Shown here: one piece after another, positions 1 to 6,658 of the stretch | Numbering within the stretch: the first letter of the stretch is position 1 | Layout of the letters: every line of letters starts with the position of its first letter | Source of the DNA: Bordetella parapertussis | GTDB lineage: Bacteria; Pseudomonadota; Gammaproteobacteria; Burkholderiales; Burkholderiaceae | Direction of reading: 5' to 3' | Assembly: GCA_945901665.1 (NCBI GenBank) | Contig: CAMDLJ010000026.1 | Location: forward strand, 1-14,757 | DNA length: 14,757 nt | The notes under the pieces: model-generated | Seen by the model: only the letters and a program-made list of their open reading frames with translations | What the model was told of the DNA's origin: nothing | Databases searched by the model: none | Position numbers and translations under genes: made by a program

Positions 1-629
1 GGCTGAGTTGTAGATGCAGTTCCCACAGCCCAATCCACCTCTCCACTGCTCACATCGATATAGATTTGCGTGGTTGCTTTGTAGGGGACATGGTTCATCT
101 TGACGTTGGACAATTTTTCCAGCATGGCGCCACCCAGGTGCAAATTACCGCCTAGACCGGAGGAACCGTAGCTGATTTTCCCCGGCTTGGCGCGGGCTGC
201 CGCAAGCAGATCACCAACCGTATTCCAAGGTGAACCAGCCGCCACAGTCACGTAGTAGTAGGTGCGATACATACCGGCAACCGACTCGAAGTCTTTCGCC
301 GGATCAAAAGGCAACTTCTTAAACAAATGCGGAAAGACGGTCATCGGTGTCGCATCCAGCTGAATGAACGTGTACCCATCTGGGGCCGCACGCTTTGCCA
401 AGTCGATAGCAATAAATCCGTTTCCGCCAGAACGATTTTCGATCACTACCTGCTGCCCCCACATACGGGTGAGTCGCTCGCCAACCAATCGCATGAATGT
501 ATCCGGCCCTGTTCCTGGAGGATAGGGCGTAATAATTTTGACCGGACGGTCAGGGAAGGTTTGGGCGTTTGCACCCAGAGTCATCACCGCAGTGATGGCC
601 AATGCCAAAATTTGTCTCCGAATCATCAT
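1..629 (-). CDS. Bug/TctC-family periplasmic solute-binding receptor (3' end outside window)
   Basis: This is the N-terminal two thirds of a tripartite tricarboxylate transporter receptor of the Bug family, which binds small organic acids in the periplasm. The reading frame opens at 629 and is still open at base 1 (209 codons; family members are about 320). Residues 1-22 form a signal peptide with a basic start (MMIRRQ), a hydrophobic core and an ANA cleavage site before QTFPDRPVKIITPYPPGTGPD, the classic Bug opening. The later segments KPGKISYGSSGLGG and NHVPYKATTQ are also typical. An AAGGAG ribosome site lies about 5 bases before the start; 626 is an alternative ATG. The gene is divergent from the flavoprotein operon and has its own LysR-type promoter module at 679-745. 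No TctA/TctB membrane genes are visible. The family is secure, the ligand unknown. Confidence 0.93.
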   Translation of the reverse strand, partial: MMIRRQILALAITAVMTLGANAQTFPDRPVKIITPYPPGTGPDTFMRLVGERLTRMWGQQVVIENRSGGNGFIAIDLAKRAAPDGYTFIQLDATPMTVFPHLFKKLPFDPAKDFESVAGMYRTYYYVTVAAGSPWNTVGDLLAAARAKPGKISYGSSGLGGNLHLGGAMLEKLSNVKMNHVPYKATTQIYIDVSSGEVDWAVGTASTTQ

Positions 630-678
630 TTTTCTCCTTGGTTGGATCACGAAAGGAATTGCATCCATAACGCCATGG

Positions 679-745
679 ATTCTTGTGAAGTGTGAGCTTC
701 GTGTCGAGTAGCATTTAATAGCGCGCATGGTAAGTTGCCCTTACC
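679..745 (-). promoter_or_regulatory. Module A: LysR-type box plus promoter for the first Bug gene
   Basis: Read on the minus strand, a perfect dyad GGTAA-N7-TTACC (745-729) is followed by 19 bp, then ACTCGAC (709-703). The -35 candidate is TCGACA (707-702, 5 of 6 to consensus). A 17-bp spacer leads to AAGAAT (684-679, 4 of 6). The dyad fits T-N11-A and its centre falls near -65, the standard LysR-type recognition position. The predicted start is near 672, about 43 bases before the ATG. Three further copies with identical spacing occur in the window, which is the main support. Binding by a LysR-type protein is inferred. Confidence 0.72.
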
Positions 746-816
746 CTGTGCTTGAGCTGTCTCATAAGCTTCCCCACCAATTCAATCAACTCCATGTTCC
801 GCACCCGCTGCGCTTG

Positions 817-880
817 TTGGTCGGTTGGTCGGTTGGTCGGTTGGTCGGTTGGTCGGTTGGTTGGTTGGTTGGTTGCTTGG
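817..880. repeat. Octanucleotide/tetranucleotide simple-sequence repeat (TTGGTCGG)5-(TTGG)4
   Basis: There are five perfect tandem copies of TTGGTCGG (817-856), then four TTGG (857-872), one TTGC and one TTGG (873-880). The tetramer looks like the ancestral unit, with TC substituted in alternate units of the octamer block. Such tracts change length by slipped-strand mispairing. The tract sits between two divergent promoters and its last GG is the first base pair of the dyad of module D (879-895). The G-rich strand has runs of GG spaced by TT, compatible with a weak two-tetrad G-quadruplex. Confidence 0.93.
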
Positions 881-945
881 TTAGTGGAAGTTACTTCACT
901 GCCCAGAAAAAGCGTCTGGACGACACAGGTGACTGCAGGCAAAGT
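879..945 (+). promoter_or_regulatory. Module D: LysR-type box plus promoter for the eight-gene operon
   Basis: An imperfect dyad GGTTA-N7-TTACT (879-895) matches 8 of 10 positions of the GGTAA/TTACC half-sites and keeps the T-N11-A core. Exactly 19 bp later comes TCTGGAC (915-921). The -35 candidate is TGGACG (917-922) and, after 17 bp, CAAAGT (940-945, 3 of 6) is the -10. The A-rich stretch in the 19-bp gap is shared with the other copies. It is the most degenerate of the four modules. The predicted start near 952 gives a leader of about 95 bases. Confidence 0.58.
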
Positions 946-1046
946 AGCCCATCGGCCAATTTTTGGCTCCAACAAAACGAACTCATAGAGACCCACCCTC
1001 GTCATGGATTCAAGATACTTAACCACTGTCGTCACGGCAGAATTAA

Positions 1047-2753
1047 ATGAATCGTGGCGAAATTGATTTGATTGTTGTCGGCTCCGGTGTGGCCGGGTTG
1101 ACGGCGGCCTGCACTGCGGCGGCCCTTGGTAAGCGCGTACTAGTCCTGGAGTCGAGTGACAGGGTCGGTGGTACTACCGCCATTTCGGGTGGAATGGTTT
1201 GGATACCTGCCAATGCAAAGGCCGCTGCTGCCGGCCTTACAGACAGCATCACGACTGCAATGCTTTATTTGAAGCAGAAGGTGGTGGGCGCCGAAGAGGA
1301 TGCCAGGTTGCAGGCCTTTCTTGAACGCGGAAATGAGGCCATCGCCTTTTTGGAAGCGCACACATCGCTGCGTCTGCAACCGGTAAACCGCTACCCTGAC
1401 TATTACCCGGACCTTGCAGGGGCCACAGACGGCGGGCGAGTACTCGAAGCGGTTGAGTTTGATGCAAGTGCACTGGGGTCAGCTTTCCTTCAACTGCGAG
1501 AACCCCTACCCGAGTTTATGTTGATGGGCGGCATGATGGTCAGCCGTAAAGATTTGCCTGCTTTTCGGCGCATCGTAAGGTCACCAAGCGCTCTTTGGCA
1601 TGCATCAAAACTGGTGACCAAATACCTTTTTCAAAGACTGCGGGCGCACCGTGGTACCACGCTGGTCCTTGGTAACGCATTGATGGCGAGGCTGTTCAAA
1701 TCAGCCCTTGACCTCGGAGTGGAGATTAAGTTAGACACCGCTGCTACAGGCTTAATCACCAAGGGTGGCGCGGTGGTGGGTGTGCGAGTGGGATATGGAG
1801 AAAAAAGTCGCAATATTCATGCATCCCAAGCTGTGATTCTCTCTACTGGCGGTATTTCGCACCACCACGAACTTCGTAAAGACTATGTTCCGCATGGGGC
1901 TGGGACTTTATCTGCAACTGCAAGCTCAGAAACAAATAATTGTGGCGCACATTTGGCAGTGAAAATTGGTGCTGCGCTGTCGCCTATAGGCGGTTCGGCA
2001 AGTGGTTTTTGGGTTCCTGCATCGCGTTTTCAACGCAGTGACGGTACACCGGGCGTGTTTCCCCATACCGTCACAGACCGCGCCAAACCGGGGCTGATCG
2101 CGGTAGACCAGCAAGGTCGTCGCTTTGTGAACGAAGCCGTCTCATATCACGAGTTCGGCTTAGCTCAGCTCAGCGATCCTGCAAACCGAAATCCTGCCTG
2201 GCTGGTTTGCGACAAAAAATTTTTGTGGACTTACGGCCTTGGACGGATTCGTCCGTTTTCTCTGTCAGTGCGCAGAGAGATTACCAATGGTTACCTCAAG
2301 ACCGCCAACACCTTAGAGTCTTTGGCGACCCAAATCAATGTACCCATCGAGAATTTCACCTTGACGGTAACTCAATACAACGCCTACGCCAGCGATGGGC
2401 TAGACCCTGCTTTCGGCCGGGGTGGTAATAGCTACCAGCGCCATATGGGTGACATGGATCGCCAGCCGAATAATTGCATAGCCCCTATTACGCAAAGCCC
2501 GTTTTATGCATTGGCTGTTGTGCCTGCAGACCTAGGGATGGCTGCAGGCATAGTGACGGATGAATTGGCCCGCGTCATAGATACCAACGGACAGCCCATA
2601 CTGGGTTTATATGCTTGCGGAAATGATATGCACTCCGTCATGAATGGCGCCTACCCGGGACCTGGCATCACGATTGGGCCGGCTTTGGTGTTTGGCTATA
2701 TAGCAGCGCACCACGCCACAGGGGCATACAAGCAGTCTTTGGCACCAGCTTAA
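1047..2753 (+). CDS. KstD-like FAD-dependent dehydrogenase (fumarate reductase/3-ketosteroid dehydrogenase flavoprotein family)
   Basis: This 568-residue flavoprotein is of the fumarate reductase/3-ketosteroid delta-1-dehydrogenase family. These enzymes bind FAD and either reduce a C=C bond or remove hydrogens next to a ketone. The N-terminal Rossmann motif is GSGVAG (residues 12-17), followed by the ribose-binding Glu35 and the VGGTTAISGGMVWIP segment (40-54) seen in KstD-like proteins. Near the C terminus is YPGPGITIGPALVFGYIAA; Tyr536 and Gly540 match the Tyr-x-x-x-Gly pair known in KstD to promote keto-enol tautomerisation of the substrate. No signal peptide is seen, so it is probably cytoplasmic. 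It is first in the operon, 27 bases before the ThDP gene. The ribosome site is weak. No other steroid gene is present, so a smaller cyclic enone or ketone is as likely. Family confident, substrate unknown. Confidence 0.88.
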   Translation: MNRGEIDLIVVGSGVAGLTAACTAAALGKRVLVLESSDRVGGTTAISGGMVWIPANAKAAAAGLTDSITTAMLYLKQKVVGAEEDARLQAFLERGNEAIAFLEAHTSLRLQPVNRYPDYYPDLAGATDGGRVLEAVEFDASALGSAFLQLREPLPEFMLMGGMMVSRKDLPAFRRIVRSPSALWHASKLVTKYLFQRLRAHRGTTLVLGNALMARLFKSALDLGVEIKLDTAATGLITKGGAVVGVRVGYGEKSRNIHASQAVILSTGGISHHHELRKDYVPHGAGTLSATASSETNNCGAHLAVKIGAALSPIGGSASGFWVPASRFQRSDGTPGVFPHTVTDRAKPGLIAVDQQGRRFVNEAVSYHEFGLAQLSDPANRNPAWLVCDKKFLWTYGLGRIRPFSLSVRREITNGYLKTANTLESLATQINVPIENFTLTVTQYNAYASDGLDPAFGRGGNSYQRHMGDMDRQPNNCIAPITQSPFYALAVVPADLGMAAGIVTDELARVIDTNGQPILGLYACGNDMHSVMNGAYPGPGITIGPALVFGYIAAHHATGAYKQSLAPA

Positions 2754-2780
2754 CAGCACACTTATGAAAGCGAGTCCAAA

Positions 2781-4559
2781 ATGAAGGGTAGCGAACTCAT
2801 CGCAGAATATTTGATCAAGCAAAAGGTACCTTATGTTTTCGGTATCTGCGGCCACGGCAACGTTGGCATGCTGGATGCGCTCCATCAAGTACGCGACAAA
2901 ATTCAACTTGTATCGCCACGGCACGAGCAATGCGCAGGTCATATGGCCGATGCCTTTTTTCGAGTCAAGCACAACCCTGTTGCTACCCTCACCTCCACAG
3001 GACCTGGTTCAGCCAACATGGTCATGTCGCTGGCGACGGCCTTGTCTGATTCATCTGCTTTTCTGGCCATCACGTCGAATGTACCGACATCACAAATGAA
3101 CAGAGGGCCCTTCCAGGAAATCTACAAACACAACCAGGCTGACTTTCCAAATGTTTTGCGCCCTGTTGTCAAACGTAGCTTCCAGCCCACAAGGGTCGAC
3201 ATGCTTCCCTTGGCGCTGCGGCAGTCCTTTGACACCATGGTGACCGGACGGCCTGGCCCCGTTAATCTGGACATTCCCTACAACGTCTACCAAGAAGAGG
3301 CCGATGTAGAGGTACCACCTCCGTCACATGTTCTGGGGCTCCAGAGGTCAGCAGCAAGCCAGCAGGATATGACTGCCGTGATTGCGCTGCTGCGAGAGGC
3401 ACATCGCCCGGTGTTTTTCATCGGGCACGGTGCAACGCTATCGGAAGCAGGGCCCGAGCTGGCGGCGCTGCAATCCCGACTGGGCATCCCGGTGATTACG
3501 TCTCCAAATGGAATGGGCTGTGTACCAGCCGACGACCCTTTGACTCTCGGCTTTATAGGCCGAAATGGCGCTTACCCGGCCAACCAAGCCGGACGCCACT
3601 CAGATCTGGTAATCACGATTGGAACCCGCTTTGACGATCGGTCGTCCTCTAGCTGGCTACCTGGCTATTCATGGAACTTTCCCAAAACCAAGCTCATTCA
3701 CGTTGATATTGATCCGCAGGAATTGGGCAGAAACTACCCACCCACACTTGGCATAGTTGCGGACTGCAAAACATTTTGCGAACAATTGCTGGCTGCGATC
3801 AACGAGATGGGTGATATCGACGGAACCCCTTATGTCGCCTGGCGCGAACAGGTAAACGGTTGGCATACTGAATGGGAGAATTTTATTCGTCCCAACTTTA
3901 GTTCCGTAACTACGCCCATCCGTCCCGAATACGTCGTTGGAGCCTTGCAGGACGTACTGCCGGACGATGTCATCCTGTGTCTGGACTCCGGCGTACACCA
4001 TAACTGGTTCATGCAGTTCTGGAAACCACGACGGCCACAAAGCATGCTCAACAGTTGGGGCTACTCATCGATGGGCTTTGGTGTCTGCGGCGTATTGGGA
4101 GCGCAATTGGCAGCACCCGACCGCACTTGTGTCGCAGTCGTTGGGGATGGTGGCTTCACCATGACGCCTTATGTCGTTTGCACCGCAGTTGAATACAACC
4201 TGCCTTGCATATGGATCGTCTGGAACAACTTTGCCTGGGGCGCCATCCGCGACATTCAGTACGGCATGTTCGGCGGGCGAGAAATTGGCACGGCTTTTTA
4301 CAAAGGACAGCAAGGTCCTGGCGGCGAGCGCTACAACCCTGACTTTGCAGCCTGGGCAAGGGCAGCGGGTGCCGACGGCATGACAGTGACCCGCAGCGAA
4401 GACCTGCGTGCCGCCGTGGCACTGGCTGTCAAGAATCGCCGTCCCTGCGTGATTGATGTGCACGTTGACTCAGAGGTGCGTCCACCATCTACAGGCACTT
4501 GGCAGCTCCCACCCACGCCCTTTAAAGAACCTCTTTTTGGTAAGCCCTTCATTGCCTAA
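2781..4559 (+). CDS. Thiamine-diphosphate-dependent enzyme (acetolactate synthase-like superfamily)
   Basis: A complete 592-residue ThDP enzyme with the three-domain plan of acetolactate synthase and its relatives. The cofactor-activating Glu49 sits in RHEQCAGHMADAF. The central domain has the FDDRSSS segment, and the ThDP/Mg motif runs from GDG (455-457) to NN (482-483), the normal spacing. The N-terminal GICGHGNVGML (21-31) resembles, from memory, the GHGN segment of IolD-type cyclohexanedione hydrolases, where most acetolactate synthases have a proline-glycine motif. Candidate activities are hydrolytic C-C cleavage of a cyclic diketone, an acyloin-type lyase on a 2-hydroxyacyl-CoA, or a sulfoacetaldehyde acetyltransferase-like reaction. 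No small regulatory subunit is next to it, which argues against a biosynthetic acetolactate synthase. The family is sure, the reaction is not. Confidence 0.88.
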   Translation: MKGSELIAEYLIKQKVPYVFGICGHGNVGMLDALHQVRDKIQLVSPRHEQCAGHMADAFFRVKHNPVATLTSTGPGSANMVMSLATALSDSSAFLAITSNVPTSQMNRGPFQEIYKHNQADFPNVLRPVVKRSFQPTRVDMLPLALRQSFDTMVTGRPGPVNLDIPYNVYQEEADVEVPPPSHVLGLQRSAASQQDMTAVIALLREAHRPVFFIGHGATLSEAGPELAALQSRLGIPVITSPNGMGCVPADDPLTLGFIGRNGAYPANQAGRHSDLVITIGTRFDDRSSSSWLPGYSWNFPKTKLIHVDIDPQELGRNYPPTLGIVADCKTFCEQLLAAINEMGDIDGTPYVAWREQVNGWHTEWENFIRPNFSSVTTPIRPEYVVGALQDVLPDDVILCLDSGVHHNWFMQFWKPRRPQSMLNSWGYSSMGFGVCGVLGAQLAAPDRTCVAVVGDGGFTMTPYVVCTAVEYNLPCIWIVWNNFAWGAIRDIQYGMFGGREIGTAFYKGQQGPGGERYNPDFAAWARAAGADGMTVTRSEDLRAAVALAVKNRRPCVIDVHVDSEVRPPSTGTWQLPPTPFKEPLFGKPFIA

Positions 4560-4576
4560 TTGGCAATATAAGCACA

Positions 4577-4987
4577 ATGAGCAGCCTCCTTCCCTGCCCT
4601 GAGCCCAATGGTGACACCCGCCCCTATTGGGACGCTGCGCGAGAAAATCGGCTTCTCATCCGCAAGTGCTGCGATTGCGGAACCTTGCACTTCATGCCAC
4701 GCCATCTTTGTCCAGCATGTTGGTCTGACAAACTCGAATGGGTAGAGAGCCATGGACGCGGTACCGTGAACACCTTCAGCATCATCCACCGCGCACCCAC
4801 TCCGGACTTCGGTGCAAACACACCCTATGTCATCGCCATGATTGATCTTGACGAGGGACCCAGAATGTTCGCAAACATCATCGGAGAGAATGCTTTGCAG
4901 GTAGCAATAGGCGACCGGGTATGGGTGACTTTTGAGGAGCGTGGTGATGGATTCAAGCTTCCGCAATTCAAGCTGAGCGGGAGCTGA
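4577..4987 (+). CDS. DUF35 zinc-ribbon/OB-fold protein, partner of the thiolase-like protein
   Basis: This 136-residue protein has the two-part DUF35 layout. An N-terminal helix (PYWDAARENRL) leads into a rubredoxin-like zinc ribbon with intact cysteines (C31-x2-C34 and C45-x2-C48). A C-terminal OB fold follows (about 60-130) with the GRGTVNTFSIIHR strand. DUF35 proteins bind thiolase-superfamily enzymes and help hold the acyl-CoA; known examples are the archaeal acetoacetyl-CoA thiolase/HMG-CoA synthase complex and the steroid side-chain aldolase Ltp2-ChsH2. The gene ends 6 bases before the thiolase-like gene, the usual DUF35-thiolase pairing. The start has only a poor ribosome site. Confident in family and partnership; the reaction depends on the partner. 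Confidence 0.9.
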   Translation: MSSLLPCPEPNGDTRPYWDAARENRLLIRKCCDCGTLHFMPRHLCPACWSDKLEWVESHGRGTVNTFSIIHRAPTPDFGANTPYVIAMIDLDEGPRMFANIIGENALQVAIGDRVWVTFEERGDGFKLPQFKLSGS

Positions 4988-4993
4988 AGCGCC

Positions 4994-6172
4994 ATGACCC
5001 AATCTATATCACTTAAAAACCAGGTCGCAATTGTCGGCATCGGTGAGTCCGATATTGGCAAGGTACCCGGCATGTCGGGCCTAGGACTGAACGCGCAGGC
5101 CATGCGCCGCGCTCTTGACGACGCCGGGTTAAAGCCATCCGATGTCGATGGCCTTCTCACAGCCTACTCGTTTACAGAGTCTTACACCATGCTCGGCTCA
5201 TCCATGAGTGAGTACACCGGCCTCAAACCCAGAATGTGCGCGTCCATGGTGGCAGGCGGTGCAAGCCCCGGCATTATGCTGCGGCATGCAGCACAAGCAA
5301 TTACCTTGGGCCTCGCAGAGACCGTGATTGTGTGTGCTGGGGAAAATCGAGCAACAGGTCTGGGCCGAGAAGCTGCCATCGCAGTACTTGCCAACGTGGG
5401 GCATCCACAGTTTGAAAAGCCTTATGGCGGATCAATCCCCGGCTTTTACGCCATGGTAGCCAGACGGCACATGCACGAATACGGGACCACGCGACGGCAA
5501 ATGGCCAGCGTCGCGGTCAATGCACGCAGTCACGCTTCAATGCATCCCAATGCGCAAATGAAATCGCCGTTGACCATCGAGCAAGTGCTTAGCTCCAAGC
5601 CGATCGCAGACCCCCTCCACATGCTGGATTGCTGCCTGATCTCCGATGCGGCGGGCGCCTTCGTTGTCACCTCTGCAGAATGCGCAAAAGACCTGCGCCA
5701 AAAACCAGCTTACCTGCTGGGCATTGGTGAGATGCATACCCATGAACACATCATGTGTGCACCCAGCATGACCCATTTCGGCGCGGCCGAATCAGGCCGC
5801 ACGGCCTACCAGATGGCAGGCGTCAAACCAGCAGACATTCATGTAGCGCAGCTCTACGATTGCTTCACCATTGTTCCGATTATCGAACTGGAGGAGTTGG
5901 GCTTTGTGGAACCTGGTTCCGGTGGTGCTTTTTTTGAGCAGGGTCATGCCCATATTGGTGGCAAGTTACCTGTGAACACACACGGCGGCATGCTCTCACA
6001 TGCGCATGCAGGTGCAGCTGGCGGACTTTTTGGCATCGTTGAAGCAGTCCGTCAATTACGTGGAAACGAACAGGCCCGGCAAGTTCAAGGCGCGCAACTT
6101 GCTCTTGTTCATAACGAAGGTGGGATTTTATCGTCGCATTGCACGATGATTTTTTCCAACCAGAAAGGCTAG
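4994..6172 (+). CDS. Thiolase-superfamily protein lacking the catalytic cysteines (possible acyl-CoA aldolase)
   Basis: A 392-residue thiolase fold related to SCP2/lipid-transfer thiolases: VAIVGIGESDIG at the N terminus, then two halves, and the C-terminal histidine loop NTHGGMLSHAHAGAAGG. Aligned by eye to biosynthetic thiolase, the nucleophilic Cys position is Gly89 (VAGGASPG), and the second catalytic Cys near the C terminus is replaced in VHNEGGILSSH, while the active-site His is kept. Normal thiolysis is therefore unlikely. The steroid side-chain retro-aldolase Ltp2 is a precedent for a cysteine-free thiolase fold that works with a DUF35 partner, and a DUF35 gene lies directly upstream. 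YDCF in VAQLYDCFTIVPI supplies a tyrosine that could act in acid-base chemistry (inference). Best guess: C-C lyase on a beta-hydroxyacyl-CoA. Confidence 0.88.
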   Translation: MTQSISLKNQVAIVGIGESDIGKVPGMSGLGLNAQAMRRALDDAGLKPSDVDGLLTAYSFTESYTMLGSSMSEYTGLKPRMCASMVAGGASPGIMLRHAAQAITLGLAETVIVCAGENRATGLGREAAIAVLANVGHPQFEKPYGGSIPGFYAMVARRHMHEYGTTRRQMASVAVNARSHASMHPNAQMKSPLTIEQVLSSKPIADPLHMLDCCLISDAAGAFVVTSAECAKDLRQKPAYLLGIGEMHTHEHIMCAPSMTHFGAAESGRTAYQMAGVKPADIHVAQLYDCFTIVPIIELEELGFVEPGSGGAFFEQGHAHIGGKLPVNTHGGMLSHAHAGAAGGLFGIVEAVRQLRGNEQARQVQGAQLALVHNEGGILSSHCTMIFSNQKG

Positions 6173-6176
6173 CACC

Positions 6177-6647
6177 ATGAACACACCATACCAACCACGG
6201 GGAAAGTATTTTGAAGACTTCGAGATCGGCGAAGAATTGGTGACGCCTGCCAGAACAATCACCAGCACAGATATTGTGAACTTTGCCTGCATTTCGGGTG
6301 ACTTCAATGAAGTTCATGTCAACCACGAATATTGCAAAACCACACCGTTCGGCCAACCTGTAGCGCACGGTCCGCTGGTTTACGCAATCATGGGTGGCCT
6401 GCAGTACGCCAGTGGAATCAACGACGGAACACTGATTGCACTTCTCGGGATCGACAAATGGCGACTGCTCAATCCGGTTATGCACGGAGACACCATCCGC
6501 ATGTATTCCAGGGTCATTGAAAAAAAAGAATCAAGCAAGCCTGACCGGGGTGTGATTGTTTTCGAGCGTAAATGTATCAAGCATGACGGTACGGTAGCTC
6601 AAGAGATGACAGCAACCATTTTGTACAAGCGACGTCCCAATAAATAG
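6177..6647 (+). CDS. MaoC-like (R)-specific enoyl-CoA hydratase
   Basis: This 156-residue single hot-dog-fold protein carries the hydratase-2 signature FACISGDFNEVH, with Asp42, Asn44 and His47 in the catalytic positions. The KTTPFGQPVAHGPL stretch follows, as in PhaJ/MaoC proteins. Members add water to a trans-2-enoyl-CoA to give the (R)-3-hydroxyacyl-CoA, or dehydrate in the reverse direction. It starts 4 bases after the thiolase-like gene and its stop overlaps the ribosome site of the acyl-CoA dehydrogenase gene. Because the crotonase downstream lacks hydratase residues, this is the more probable hydratase of the pathway, feeding a 3-hydroxyacyl-CoA to the thiolase-like/DUF35 pair. Confidence 0.92.
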   Translation: MNTPYQPRGKYFEDFEIGEELVTPARTITSTDIVNFACISGDFNEVHVNHEYCKTTPFGQPVAHGPLVYAIMGGLQYASGINDGTLIALLGIDKWRLLNPVMHGDTIRMYSRVIEKKESSKPDRGVIVFERKCIKHDGTVAQEMTATILYKRRPNK

Positions 6648-6658
6648 GAGTGACTACT

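Larger units (their letters stand above)
630..1046. promoter_or_regulatory. Divergent regulatory region between the first Bug gene and the eight-gene operon
   Basis: These 417 bases hold no convincing gene. They contain two promoter modules facing outward (679-745 toward the Bug gene, 879-945 toward the flavoprotein gene) and, between them, a simple-sequence tract at 817-880. Open frames crossing the tract on both strands encode low-complexity Thr/Asn/Pro or Val/Gly/Trp runs generated by the repeat and are not taken as genes. The predicted leader of the flavoprotein mRNA (about 952-1046) shows no riboswitch or attenuator that I can recognise. Confidence 0.75.

Noticed and set aside
327..695. 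Plus-strand open frame of 122 codons opposite the first Bug gene
   Set aside because: It is antisense to a clear signal-peptide-bearing receptor gene and its translation looks random.
715..1050. Open frames on both strands across the repeat tract (106 codons minus, 107 and 78 codons plus)
   Set aside because: Their most regular parts are translations of the TTGG/TTGGTCGG repeat; they overlap each other and two predicted promoters, and no ribosome site or family signature is visible.
2764..2784. Six-codon upstream frame (ATG to TGA) overlapping the ThDP start
   Set aside because: It could act as a leader peptide, but it is very short, has no ribosome site, and such frames are common by chance.
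4065..4463. Minus-strand open frame of 132 codons inside the ThDP gene
   Set aside because: Shadow of the cofactor-binding domain of the ThDP enzyme; no recognisable protein features.
4551..4567. ATTGCC-TAATT-GGCAAT inverted repeat over the ThDP stop codon
   Set aside because: A 6-bp stem without a T-run inside a tightly packed operon; too weak to call a terminator or processing site.
5880..6485. Minus-strand open frame of 201 codons
   Set aside because: It runs antisense across the end of the thiolase-like gene and most of the MaoC gene, both with clear motifs; no family resemblance.
6650..6658. GTG at 6650 as start of the acyl-CoA dehydrogenase
   Set aside because: Its first base is the last base of the AGGAG ribosome site; the GTG at 6659 has correct spacing.
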